15,747 bases of DNA from Alphaproteobacteria bacterium (GTDB lineage: Bacteria > Pseudomonadota > Alphaproteobacteria > UBA6615): assembly GCA_017643325.1 (NCBI GenBank), contig JAEPNS010000034.1:1-15747 (forward strand), in the 5' to 3' direction. A program made the position numbers and the translations under genes. Each line of letters starts with the position of its first letter. The stretch's first letter is position 1. Under the pieces are notes generated by a model. The model had not been told where the DNA came from and searched no databases. It saw nothing but the letters and a program-made list of their open reading frames with translations. This document shows, piece by piece, positions 1-6,997 of this stretch.

Positions 1-298
1 CCTGCTGGCGCGGGACGCCGCGGGCCGCCCGATCGGGCTGGCGCATTTCCGCGACCTGCCGCGCCCGCTATCCGGTTCGAACGCGGGTTTTCTCGACGAC
101 CTGTTCGTCGCGGAAGAACATCGCGGCAGCGGTGCCGCCGATGCGCTGATCGAAGCCATCTCGACGCTCGGGCGGACGCGCGAGTGGGCATGGTTGCGCT
201 GGTTCACGGCAGAGGACAACTACCGCGGGCGCGGCTTCTATGACCGTGTCGCACACGCCACACCCTGGAAGACCTATCAGGTCGACATGCAGGACTGA
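1..298 (+). CDS. GNAT-family N-acetyltransferase, C-terminal part only
   Basis: The 3' end of a gene that begins before the window; the reading frame starts at base 2 and ends with TGA at 296-298, giving 98 visible residues. The segment LDDLFVAEEHRGSGAADALI contains the acetyl-CoA binding motif A of GNAT enzymes (the R-G-S-G-A pyrophosphate loop after a beta strand). A later F-Y-D pattern (GRGFYDR) matches the last GNAT strand/helix region. GNAT enzymes move an acetyl group from acetyl-CoA to an amine; the substrate cannot be read from this fragment. The stop codon lies 3 bases before the start of the penicillin acylase gene, and an AGGA inside the last codons probably serves as that gene's ribosome binding site, so the two are likely co-transcribed and coupled. 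Confidence 0.85.
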   Translation, partial: LLARDAAGRPIGLAHFRDLPRPLSGSNAGFLDDLFVAEEHRGSGAADALIEAISTLGRTREWAWLRWFTAEDNYRGRGFYDRVAHATPWKTYQVDMQD

Positions 299-301
299 TC
301 C

Positions 302-2683
302 TTGGGATTTCTGCGCGGCCTCGTCGCCTTCCTCGCCACGCTCGTCGCGGCGGCCCTCGGGATCGCCGTGCTCGGCCTCGCGGCGGTCGTGCTCGTATTT
401 GCGTACGACGCCCCCGTGACCGGCGGCGAAGCGAGTATCCCCTCGCTCGGCGAAGGCGTCACGGTCGTGCGCGACACACATGGCGTGCCGCACATCTTTG
501 CCGGCACGCGCAACGACGCCTACCGCGCACTGGGCTTCGTGCACGCACAGGACCGGTTCTTCCAGATGGAGTTCGCCCGCCGTACAGCCGCCGGCAGACT
601 GGCGGAAGTCGTCGGACCGCCGGGCCTGCGCGGCGACAGGTTCATGCGCACGCTCGGGGTTCACCGGCTCGCGGAAGCCACGATCGAGAACCTTTCGCCC
701 GAGGCACGCGCGGCGGTCCAGGCGTACACCGACGGCGTCAACGCCTGGATAGACTGGCCGGAACGCAGGCGCCCCCCCGAGATGTTGGTGCTCGGCATCA
801 AGCCCGAGCCGTGGCGACCCGCCGACAGCGCAGCCTGGGTCCGCCTCATGGCACTGCTATTGTCCGGCGACTGGCGCAGCGAACTGCTGCGCGCCCGGCT
901 GGCCCACGACCTGACGCCCGACCAGCTTCGCGACCTCTGGCCCGACGAGCCCGAAGATGCTCCCACGACGGTGACTGCATTCAAGGGGCTGGCACCGCTA
1001 TGGGGCGCGCTTGCCGATGCCGTCCCCGGCCTCTTCCTGGCCGCAAGCGCTTCGAACGAGTGGGTCGTCAGCGGAGACCGCAGCGCGTCGGGCAAGCCCC
1101 TGCTGGCGAATGACCCTCATCTCGGCCTCTCCGCACCGGGCATGTGGCATCTGGCCCGGATCGTGACACCGGACTTCGAGGCATCGGGCGGTGCGCTGCC
1201 AGGGCAGCCGTTTTTCATGGTCGGTCAGAACGGCCACATGTCGTGGGGCCTTACCACCACGCACGCGGATACGCAGGACCTCTTCATCGAGCGCATCGAT
1301 CCGGAAAACCCGGATCGCTACCTCACGCCGGACGGGGCAAAGTCTTTCGAGACCCGGATCGAGGAGATTGCCGTGCGCTGGTCGGAGCCCGAGCGCATGA
1401 CCGTACGTTCGACCCGGCATGGCCCCGTGATCTCGGACCTCTCGGAAGATGCAGCCAGGCTTGCGGGTGACGGGCATGTCGTCGCCCTCGCCTTTGCCGC
1501 TCTGCGCGACGACGACGGCACCGCGAACGCGGTCTACGGCATGAACAGCGCACGCACGCCCGAAGCTTTCCTCGACGCAGCACGGTCGTTCGATTCGCCC
1601 ATGCAGAACATCGCCTACGCGCATACGGGCGGTGACTTCGGCGTCATTGTCGCGGGGCGGCTGCCGCTGCGCAAAGGCGCCGCCGGAAATCGTCCGGTTC
1701 CGGGATGGACCGGCGAACATGACTGGCGCGGATTCGTCCCCTTTGAGCAAATGCCGCAATCGCAAAACCCGCGGTCCGGCATGATCGTGAACGCGAACAA
1801 CCGGGTCGCGCCGCGCAGCTATCCGCACCTGATCAGCAACGACTGGCCGCCCGGATTTCGCGCCGAGCGCATCGAGGAGATGCTGGCGCAGGCGGAACAG
1901 CACACGTCCGACACCTTCGAGGCAATCCAGACCGACGTGCGGTCCCTCGGTGCTCTGGCGCTGGTCGGCCCGATGCTGGATGTGCTCCCGGCAGACGCCC
2001 TCCATCGCAACGTCGCGGACCTTCTGGCGGACTGGGACGGGGAGATGGCGATGGACCGCCCCGAACCGCTTGTCTACGCCGCATGGGCATCTGCGCTTCG
2101 TGCGCGCCTGATCGACGATGAGCTCGGCGCGTTCGCGGACAACTACCGGGGCCTGCGTACCCGCGTGATCGTGAACATCCTGGCCCGGCGTCCGCAATGG
2201 TGCGACGACATCTCGACGGACGCAGCAGAAACATGCGCGGACACCGTATCGACCGCACTTGAGGATGCCGTCGATACGTTGCGCGCGGCGTACGGCGACG
2301 ACCCCGAGGCGTGGCGCTGGGGTGACGCACACGCGGTGACGTTTGCGCATCCGCTGCTGCGCTTCGTGCGGCCCCTGGCCGGTCTTCTCAGCGACCCGCT
2401 CCCGAGTCCCGGCGGCGACCACACGGTGAACCGGGGCACCTACTTTTCGGCCGGCGGCGGCCTGTTTCCGCACGTCCATGGTGCGGGACTGCGCGCCGTG
2501 TTTGATATGTCGGAGCCTGGCGCAGCCCGCTACATGATCGCGCCCGGCCAGTCGGAACGCCTGTCGTCGCCGCATTACCGGGACCTCGCCATGCCATGGC
2601 GGGACGGGCGCTACATCGTGCTACAAGGCGAACTTGAGACCTTGCGCTCAAATGCCGGTTCGCTTCTTACGCTGACGCCATGA
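302..2683 (+). CDS. Penicillin acylase family protein (N-terminal serine hydrolase), membrane anchored
   Basis: 793 residues, the usual size for penicillin/acyl-homoserine-lactone acylase precursors. These are Ntn hydrolases that cleave amide bonds of acylated amines after autocatalytic splitting into alpha and beta chains. Residues 7-35 form one hydrophobic helix, so the protein is probably tethered facing the periplasm. The alpha part has the family signature HGVPHIFAGTRNDAYRALGFVHAQDR. Ser251 in SNEW is the predicted nucleophile and new N terminus of the beta chain. NANNRV supplies the expected oxyanion-hole Asn, and GGDHTVNRG near the C terminus is also family-typical. Two cysteines (WCDD and ETCAD, about residues 637-648) could form a disulfide. 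The TTG start is chosen because AGGA lies 7 bases upstream and the membrane helix follows at once. The stop overlaps the next gene by ATGA. Penicillin, AHL or other N-acyl substrates cannot be told apart from sequence. Confidence 0.9.
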   Translation: MGFLRGLVAFLATLVAAALGIAVLGLAAVVLVFAYDAPVTGGEASIPSLGEGVTVVRDTHGVPHIFAGTRNDAYRALGFVHAQDRFFQMEFARRTAAGRLAEVVGPPGLRGDRFMRTLGVHRLAEATIENLSPEARAAVQAYTDGVNAWIDWPERRRPPEMLVLGIKPEPWRPADSAAWVRLMALLLSGDWRSELLRARLAHDLTPDQLRDLWPDEPEDAPTTVTAFKGLAPLWGALADAVPGLFLAASASNEWVVSGDRSASGKPLLANDPHLGLSAPGMWHLARIVTPDFEASGGALPGQPFFMVGQNGHMSWGLTTTHADTQDLFIERIDPENPDRYLTPDGAKSFETRIEEIAVRWSEPERMTVRSTRHGPVISDLSEDAARLAGDGHVVALAFAALRDDDGTANAVYGMNSARTPEAFLDAARSFDSPMQNIAYAHTGGDFGVIVAGRLPLRKGAAGNRPVPGWTGEHDWRGFVPFEQMPQSQNPRSGMIVNANNRVAPRSYPHLISNDWPPGFRAERIEEMLAQAEQHTSDTFEAIQTDVRSLGALALVGPMLDVLPADALHRNVADLLADWDGEMAMDRPEPLVYAAWASALRARLIDDELGAFADNYRGLRTRVIVNILARRPQWCDDISTDAAETCADTVSTALEDAVDTLRAAYGDDPEAWRWGDAHAVTFAHPLLRFVRPLAGLLSDPLPSPGGDHTVNRGTYFSAGGGLFPHVHGAGLRAVFDMSEPGAARYMIAPGQSERLSSPHYRDLAMPWRDGRYIVLQGELETLRSNAGSLLTLTP

Positions 2684-3906
2684 CCGTAAACATCGAGGAT
2701 ATCGAGGCCGCCGCCGAGACCATCGCCGGAGATGTGGTCCATACCCCGACGGCGTCGTCCCCGGCGCTGTCGCAGCATCTCGGGACCGACCTGCGCCTGA
2801 AGCTGGAAAGTCTCCAGTTGACCGGCTCGTTCAAGGTGCGCGGCGCGAGGAACCGGCTGGGCGCGCTGGATCGCGCGCAGACCCCGGGCGTGATTGCGTG
2901 CTCGGCCGGAAATCATGCGCAGGGCGTAGCCTACTTCGCGGGGCGGATGGGCATTCCCGCGACCATCGTGATGCCGCGCGACACGCCGTTCGCCAAGGTC
3001 GAAAGCACCGAGCGCTATGGCGCGCAGGTCATCCTCGAAGGTGACGGCCTCGCGGAGGCGCAGGCGCACACCCGTGAGATCGCGTCGCGAGAGGGCCTGG
3101 AGTTCATCCACCCCTACAACGACGAGTTGATCATCGCGGGTCAGGGGACGGCCGGGCTGGAGATGATCGCCGATGCGCCGGACCTGGATGCGGTCCTGAT
3201 CCCCATCGGCGGCGGTGGCCTGATCGGCGGCTGCGCTGTGGCGATCAAGGCTCGCAAGCCGGATGTGGAAGTCATCGGTGTCGAAGTCGAATCCTATGCC
3301 ACGATGCGCGCCGCGCTCGGCGGGCCTGCGTCAAAGGGGACCGGCGCCACCTTGGCAGAGGGCATCGCGGTGAAGACCCCCGGGGACCTGACAATCCCGC
3401 TGGTCAGGGAATTTGTCGATGACATCATCGCGGTGGACGAAGCCGCTGTCGAAAACGCGGTCGAGCTGACGGCGGATACGGGCCGTCTTGTGGTCGAGGG
3501 TGCCGGCGCAACACCGCTCGCCGCCGTGATGGAAGACCCTGGGCGATTCGAGGGCCGCCGCGTCGGCCTGCTCGTGAGCGGCGGCAACATCGACATGCGC
3601 GTCCTGGCCTCGGTCCTGCTGCGCGGGCTGGTCCGTGGCGGACAGATGGTCCGCCTGCGGGTCCAGATCTCGGATTCCCCGGGCCAGCTTGCACGCGTCA
3701 GCAGCCTGATCGGCGACGCGGGCGGCAACATCGTCGAAATTGTCCACCAACGCATGTTCTATGACGTGCCTGTGAAGCAGACCGAGCTCGACGTGGTCGT
3801 GGAGACCCGGAACGGCGCGCATGCCGCGGAACTGGTGGATTGTCTGTCCGACGCCGGGCTGCCGACGCGCATGCTCAGTGACGTTACCGGAATTGCGTCC
3901 GCCTAA
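2680..3906 (+). CDS. ilvA: Threonine ammonia-lyase (threonine dehydratase) with C-terminal ACT domain
   Basis: 408 residues. A PLP-dependent enzyme converting L-threonine to 2-oxobutyrate and ammonia, the entry to isoleucine synthesis or threonine catabolism. Lys52 in GSFKVRGARN is the predicted Schiff-base lysine. SAGNHAQGVAY is the substrate-binding loop, and GGGGLIGG at 177-184 is the glycine-rich phosphate-binding loop. After the catalytic domain (about 1-315), residues 324-400 form a single ACT domain beginning VRLRVQISDSPGQLARVS, the short architecture rather than the two-ACT E. coli IlvA form. A catabolic TdcB-like role is therefore equally possible, and the symbol is a family label. 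The start codon overlaps the acylase stop (ATGA) with no clear Shine-Dalgarno sequence, suggesting translational coupling. No obvious terminator follows before motA. Confidence 0.92.
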   Translation: MTVNIEDIEAAAETIAGDVVHTPTASSPALSQHLGTDLRLKLESLQLTGSFKVRGARNRLGALDRAQTPGVIACSAGNHAQGVAYFAGRMGIPATIVMPRDTPFAKVESTERYGAQVILEGDGLAEAQAHTREIASREGLEFIHPYNDELIIAGQGTAGLEMIADAPDLDAVLIPIGGGGLIGGCAVAIKARKPDVEVIGVEVESYATMRAALGGPASKGTGATLAEGIAVKTPGDLTIPLVREFVDDIIAVDEAAVENAVELTADTGRLVVEGAGATPLAAVMEDPGRFEGRRVGLLVSGGNIDMRVLASVLLRGLVRGGQMVRLRVQISDSPGQLARVSSLIGDAGGNIVEIVHQRMFYDVPVKQTELDVVVETRNGAHAAELVDCLSDAGLPTRMLSDVTGIASA

Positions 3907-3914
3907 ACGCCTTC

Positions 3915-3920
3915 TTAACC
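3915..3920 (+). promoter_or_regulatory. TTAACC half-site, possible CtrA binding site before motA
   Basis: TTAACC sits 58 bases before the motA start in the 71-base gap after the threonine ammonia-lyase gene. It equals the half-site bound by the alphaproteobacterial response regulator CtrA, which controls flagellar genes in several orders. No second TTAA half-site at the classical spacing is visible, so this is only a candidate. Confidence 0.25.
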
Positions 3921-3977
3921 AGTCTCGGGCAATCTGAACCCTGCGGAATTCCCCCGTTCCAACAGGACCGGATTGTC

Positions 3978-4841
3978 ATGCTCGTAATTATCGGATGGGT
4001 CGTCGTCCTCGTTTGCGTCCTCGGCGGCTATATGGCCATGGGCGGCAAGCTGGGCGTGCTCTATCAGCCGTTCGAACTTGTCATCATCGGCGGCGCCGGC
4101 GTCGGCGCGTACATCACCGCGAACCCGAAGCACGTCCTTAAGGCCACCGGCAAGGGTTTCAAGACCGCGCTGAAGGGTCCGGCAAACTCAAAGGACGACT
4201 ATCTCGAACTCCTGTCGATGATGTACGCGACGTTCAAGCTCGCCAAGACAAAGGGCAACCTCGCCCTCGAGCCGCATATCGAGAATCCCGAGGATAGCGA
4301 GCTGTTCTCGAACTTCCCGTCCTTCGCGGACAATCATCACGCCGTGGAGTTCTTCTGCGACTACCTTCGTCTGGTAACGCTCGGCACCGAGAACGCCCAC
4401 GAACTCGAGGCGCTGATGGACGAGGAACTGGACGTCCATCACCTGGAGGACGAGCAGACGGCCACGGCCATGCAGAACCTCGGCGACGGCTTCCCGGCAC
4501 TCGGCATCGTCGCCGCCGTCCTCGGCATCATCAAGACGATGGGCTCGATCACCGAACCCCCGGAAATTCTCGGCAAGCTCATCGGCGGGGCGCTCGTCGG
4601 AACGTTCCTCGGCATCCTTCTTGCCTACGGTTTCGTCGGTCCCCTCGCCAGCGCGATCAAGATGGCGCAGGAAGCCAACAGCAAGTACCTGCTGTGTCTG
4701 AAAGCCGGCATCCTGGCGCATGTTCAGGGCAACGCCCCGGCCGTCTCCGTCGAGTTCGCCCGCAAGACGCTCCTGAGCTCCGTGCGGCCGACGTTTGCCG
4801 AGCTTGAGGAAGCGACCGAAAACGCCCCTGCGGCGTCCTAA
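3978..4841 (+). CDS. motA: Flagellar motor stator protein MotA
   Basis: 287 residues, the normal length. MotA and MotB form the inner-membrane stator (a MotA5B2 arrangement in characterised systems) that turns ion flow into flagellar rotation. Four membrane segments are visible at about 2-20, 33-49, 171-189 and 201-224, with the large cytoplasmic loop between the second and third. Pro173 (in GFPALGI) and Pro222 (in FVGPLAS) fall at the same numbers as the functionally important E. coli prolines. The C-terminal tail is cytoplasmic. AGGA at 3964-3967 precedes the ATG by 10 bases. motB follows 30 bases after the stop, so the pair is one operon. A TTAACC element upstream may link expression to the cell-cycle/flagellar regulator CtrA. 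Confidence 0.96.
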   Translation: MLVIIGWVVVLVCVLGGYMAMGGKLGVLYQPFELVIIGGAGVGAYITANPKHVLKATGKGFKTALKGPANSKDDYLELLSMMYATFKLAKTKGNLALEPHIENPEDSELFSNFPSFADNHHAVEFFCDYLRLVTLGTENAHELEALMDEELDVHHLEDEQTATAMQNLGDGFPALGIVAAVLGIIKTMGSITEPPEILGKLIGGALVGTFLGILLAYGFVGPLASAIKMAQEANSKYLLCLKAGILAHVQGNAPAVSVEFARKTLLSSVRPTFAELEEATENAPAAS

Positions 4842-4871
4842 CGGGACGTCCGGGAAACGGCAGGCGCACAG

Positions 4872-5984
4872 ATGGCCGACGGCGCAGTCAAGAACCAGCA
4901 GCCCATCATCATCAAGAAGGTGAAGGGGCACGGGCACGGCCATCATGGCGGTGCCTGGAAGGTCGCTTACGCCGACTTCGTCACCGCGATGATGGCCTTC
5001 TTCCTGCTGCTGTGGCTGCTCAACGCGACGACCGAGGAACAGCGCAAGGGCATCGCAGACTACTTTTCCCCCGAATCGCTTTCCTCCCCGAACAGCGGGG
5101 CCGGTGGAATTCTCGGTGGCAAGACCGTCGCGATCGACGGCTCGCAGGTCTCCGCAGGCGGCCCCAGCGAAGGCGGCATCAGCATCCCCCTGCCGCCTCA
5201 GGTGCCCGCCGAGGGTGAGGAAGGCGCGGACGGCGAAGACCTCGCGAGCGGCGACGGCGGTGAGACCGACCTCGCCGAAGACGGCACGTCTGATCTCACG
5301 GAGACAGGCACCTCGGAGTTCGCCGAAGACGGGACCTCCGAAAAGCCGGAGAACGGGATCATCGACGACGGCGATCTCGAAAACGCCATGGCTGCGCGCG
5401 AGCAGGAGCAGTTCGAGGCCGCGGCGGAAACGCTGCGCCAGGCAATCGAGAGCGTTCCGGAACTTGTTGCGCTTCAGGACAGCCTGCTGATCGAGCAGAC
5501 GCCCGAGGGCCTGCGCATCCAGCTGGTCGACCAGAAGGGATACTCGATGTTCGCGCTCGGCAGCGCCCAGCCGAACCAGCAGACCCGAGAACTCGTCCAG
5601 CTCGTCACCCGTGCTGTCGAGCAACTCCCCCACAAGATCTCGATCAGCGGCTACACCGACTCGCGGCCTTACCGCTCACAGGATGGCTACACGAACTGGG
5701 AGCTGAGTTCGGACCGCGCCAACGCCGCGCGCCGGTTGCTGATCGAATCCGGACTCGGTGCCGATCGCATCGCCCTTGTGCAGGGACGCGCTGACACAGA
5801 CCCGCTGCTGCCCGAAGAGCCGGAAAGCGAGCGGAACCGCCGGATCAGCATTGTCCTGCTGCGTGAGAACAGTGCACCGGTCGAGATCCAGGACACTCTC
5901 GCGCCCAGTGAACTCGGCGCGACGGAGCCGGACCCGGAACCCGCGCAGCGGACCGACGTCGAGGACGGAAACGCACCGGGATAG
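4872..5984 (+). CDS. motB: Flagellar motor stator protein MotB (OmpA-like peptidoglycan-binding)
   Basis: 370 residues. A short cytoplasmic N terminus with a His-rich stretch (GHGHGHHGG) leads into one membrane helix at about 34-51. Asp35 in AYADFVTAMM is the predicted proton-carrying aspartate (E. coli Asp32). The following TTEEQRKGIADYF segment matches the plug region. Residues about 95-170 are an acidic Gly/Glu/Asp linker containing short tandem octapeptide repeats, longer than in enteric MotB. Residues about 215-335 are the OmpA-like domain that anchors the stator to peptidoglycan, with GYTDSRPY and NWELSSDRANAARRLL. Pairing with the protonatable Asp and MotA suggests H+ rather than Na+ coupling, though sequence alone does not prove this. 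GGCAGG lies about 7 bases before the ATG. The stop at 5982-5984 is followed by an 86-base gap without a convincing terminator. Confidence 0.96.
   Translation: MADGAVKNQQPIIIKKVKGHGHGHHGGAWKVAYADFVTAMMAFFLLLWLLNATTEEQRKGIADYFSPESLSSPNSGAGGILGGKTVAIDGSQVSAGGPSEGGISIPLPPQVPAEGEEGADGEDLASGDGGETDLAEDGTSDLTETGTSEFAEDGTSEKPENGIIDDGDLENAMAAREQEQFEAAAETLRQAIESVPELVALQDSLLIEQTPEGLRIQLVDQKGYSMFALGSAQPNQQTRELVQLVTRAVEQLPHKISISGYTDSRPYRSQDGYTNWELSSDRANAARRLLIESGLGADRIALVQGRADTDPLLPEEPESERNRRISIVLLRENSAPVEIQDTLAPSELGATEPDPEPAQRTDVEDGNAPG
5271..5366 (+). repeat. motB: 24-base tandem repeat encoding acidic octapeptides in the MotB linker
   Basis: Three clear units at 5271-5294, 5295-5318 and 5319-5342, plus a degenerate fourth at 5343-5366, encode MotB residues 134-165. 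The octapeptide pattern is x-x-E-D/T-G-T-S-D/E; the fourth unit keeps only the E-N-G core. The copies differ at synonymous and non-synonymous positions, so the array is not newly expanded. It lies in the flexible periplasmic linker between membrane helix and OmpA-like domain. Confidence 0.75.
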
Positions 5985-6070
5985 CCGCCGACCAACCGAC
6001 CGGTTTTGCGCGCCCCGCAGCATCCCGCTAGACTTGGCCCCGTATTTCGCTCGCGTTCCCGGATGGCTCT

Positions 6071-6814
6071 ATGACGACCCAGGCGCCGAAGCCGCCGCTG
6101 GTGTTTTACCGGACAGGCCCGATGCCCTGCCCCTACCTGGACGGGCGGATCGAGCGCAACCTGTTCACGGAACTGCACGGCGTGCAGGCGCCCGAGATGC
6201 ACGACCAGCTGGCCAAGGCCGGCTTCCGGCGCTCCCACCACATCGTCTACCGACCCGCCTGCCCGGGCTGCAACGGCTGCGTACCGGTCCGCATCCCGGT
6301 TGCGGGTTTCCGGATGTCGCGCTCGCAGCGGCGCGTCTGGAACCGCAACGCCGACCTTGCCGTCACAACCGGTGAGGCGCTCGCGAGCGAGGAACAGTAT
6401 GCGCTGTTCTCGCACTATCAGAATTCTCGACACGCCGGCGGGGAGATGGCGACAATGTCGTTCTCGGACTTCCGGGCCATGGTCGAGGATTCGGTCGTTC
6501 GCACCGAGCTCGTTTCGATGCGCGACACCGACGGCCGGCTCGTCGGCGCGTGCCTGACGGACCGCCTCTCAACGGGCTTCTCGGCCGTCTACAGCTACTT
6601 CGATCCCGACCAGGAAGGGCGCAGTCTCGGAACCTTCTGCGTGCTTTGGCTCCTGCAGCACGCCCGGGCCCGGAAGCTAGACCACGTCTATCTCGGTTAC
6701 TGGATCGATGAGTGCGCCAAGATGGCCTACAAGAGCCGTTTCCGGCCCCTGGAATACCTCGGGGCGAACGGCTGGCAGCCGGGTCCGCTGCCGGAACACG
6801 GCCGCTCCCGATAA
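6071..6814 (+). CDS. bpt: Aspartate/glutamate leucyltransferase (bacterial N-end rule aminoacyl transferase, Bpt/ATE family)
   Basis: 247 residues, typical for the family. The enzyme transfers Leu (in characterised Bpt) or Arg from charged tRNA to proteins with N-terminal Asp or Glu, marking them for ClpS/ClpAP degradation in the cytoplasm. The N-terminal ATE domain has four cysteines: Cys20 in PCPYLDGR and Cys64, Cys67 and Cys70 in CPGCNGCVPVRIPV. The C-terminal ATE/GNAT-fold domain carries SAVYSYFDPD, RSLGTFCVLW and YWIDECAKMAYKSRFRPLEYLG, all diagnostic. The ATG follows an upstream sequence with only a weak Shine-Dalgarno match, and no better in-frame start was found. The gene stands alone between motB and the TRAP operon; an own promoter in 5985-6070 is likely but not clearly visible. 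Leu versus Arg specificity is inferred from the bacterial class. Confidence 0.93.
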   Translation: MTTQAPKPPLVFYRTGPMPCPYLDGRIERNLFTELHGVQAPEMHDQLAKAGFRRSHHIVYRPACPGCNGCVPVRIPVAGFRMSRSQRRVWNRNADLAVTTGEALASEEQYALFSHYQNSRHAGGEMATMSFSDFRAMVEDSVVRTELVSMRDTDGRLVGACLTDRLSTGFSAVYSYFDPDQEGRSLGTFCVLWLLQHARARKLDHVYLGYWIDECAKMAYKSRFRPLEYLGANGWQPGPLPEHGRSR

Positions 6815-6823
6815 CGCAAATGT

Positions 6824-6837
6824 CATACTTTTGTATG
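6824..6837. promoter_or_regulatory. AT-rich inverted repeat between bpt and dctP
   Basis: CATAC-TTTT-GTATG is a perfect 5-bp inverted repeat around a four-T centre, 10 bases after the bpt stop. It is markedly AT-rich for this DNA. It could be a regulator binding site for the TRAP operon or a weak stem-loop; the stem is too short for a convincing terminator. Confidence 0.25.
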
Positions 6838-6848
6838 GCGCGCATTCC

Positions 6849-6957
6849 GTTGCGCGTCCTACGGGCGTGTCATAAGGTCTGCGCAACCTCTGCCGGGCCC
6901 GTATCTGCCGGGCAGAACAAACATTCTTTGGTTGCGTTTGCCGCTCCGGACAAACGC
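6849..6957 (+). promoter_or_regulatory. Leader region of the TRAP operon with overlapping hairpins
   Basis: Four segments can pair in sequence. GTTGCGC (6849-6855) is complementary to GCGCAAC (6881-6887). CGCAACC (6882-6888) is complementary to GGTTGCG (6930-6936). GCGTTTG (6934-6940), which shares GCG with the previous arm, pairs with CAAACGC (6951-6957). The last hairpin extends inward through CCG/CGG to a 10-bp stem with a CTC loop and one bulged A. It ends 28 bases before the dctP ribosome binding site. A direct repeat of CTGCCGGGC lies at 6890-6898 and 6905-6913. A loose promoter match (TTGCGC, 17 bases, TAAGGT; 6850-6878) overlaps the first arm. If that is the promoter, the first arm is not transcribed and only the later pairings apply. 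Confidence 0.3.
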
Positions 6958-6985
6958 GCCGGGAACAACAATCAACATGCACCTC

Positions 6986-6991
6986 AGGGAG
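6986..6991 (+). promoter_or_regulatory. Ribosome binding site that sets the dctP start
   Basis: AGGGAG lies 6 bases before the ATG at 6998. It favours this start over the in-frame ATG at 6977 and the TTG at 6932, which would put extra residues before the twin-arginine signal. Confidence 0.8.
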
Positions 6992-6997
6992 CAATCC

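Noticed and set aside
998..2575. A 525-codon minus-strand open frame within the acylase gene
   Set aside because: Antisense to a gene with full family motifs; the translation is Arg/His-rich without recognisable domains.
3927..3947. Possible sigma-54 promoter (GG/GC pair) before motA
   Set aside because: The GG and GC elements are not at the required 10-base spacing.
4188..5633. A 481-codon minus-strand frame across motA and motB
   Set aside because: It spans two genes and the gap between them, with shadow-type composition and no domain signature.
5994..6005. AACCG-AC-CGGTT followed by TT after motB as a terminator
   Set aside because: A realistic loop leaves only a four-base stem, and the U-tract is short, so it is too weak to call.
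6932..6997. Upstream in-frame TTG (6932) or ATG (6977) as the dctP start
   Set aside because: Either would add residues before the twin-arginine signal, and TTG at 6932 falls inside a leader hairpin. AGGGAG is correctly spaced only for 6998.
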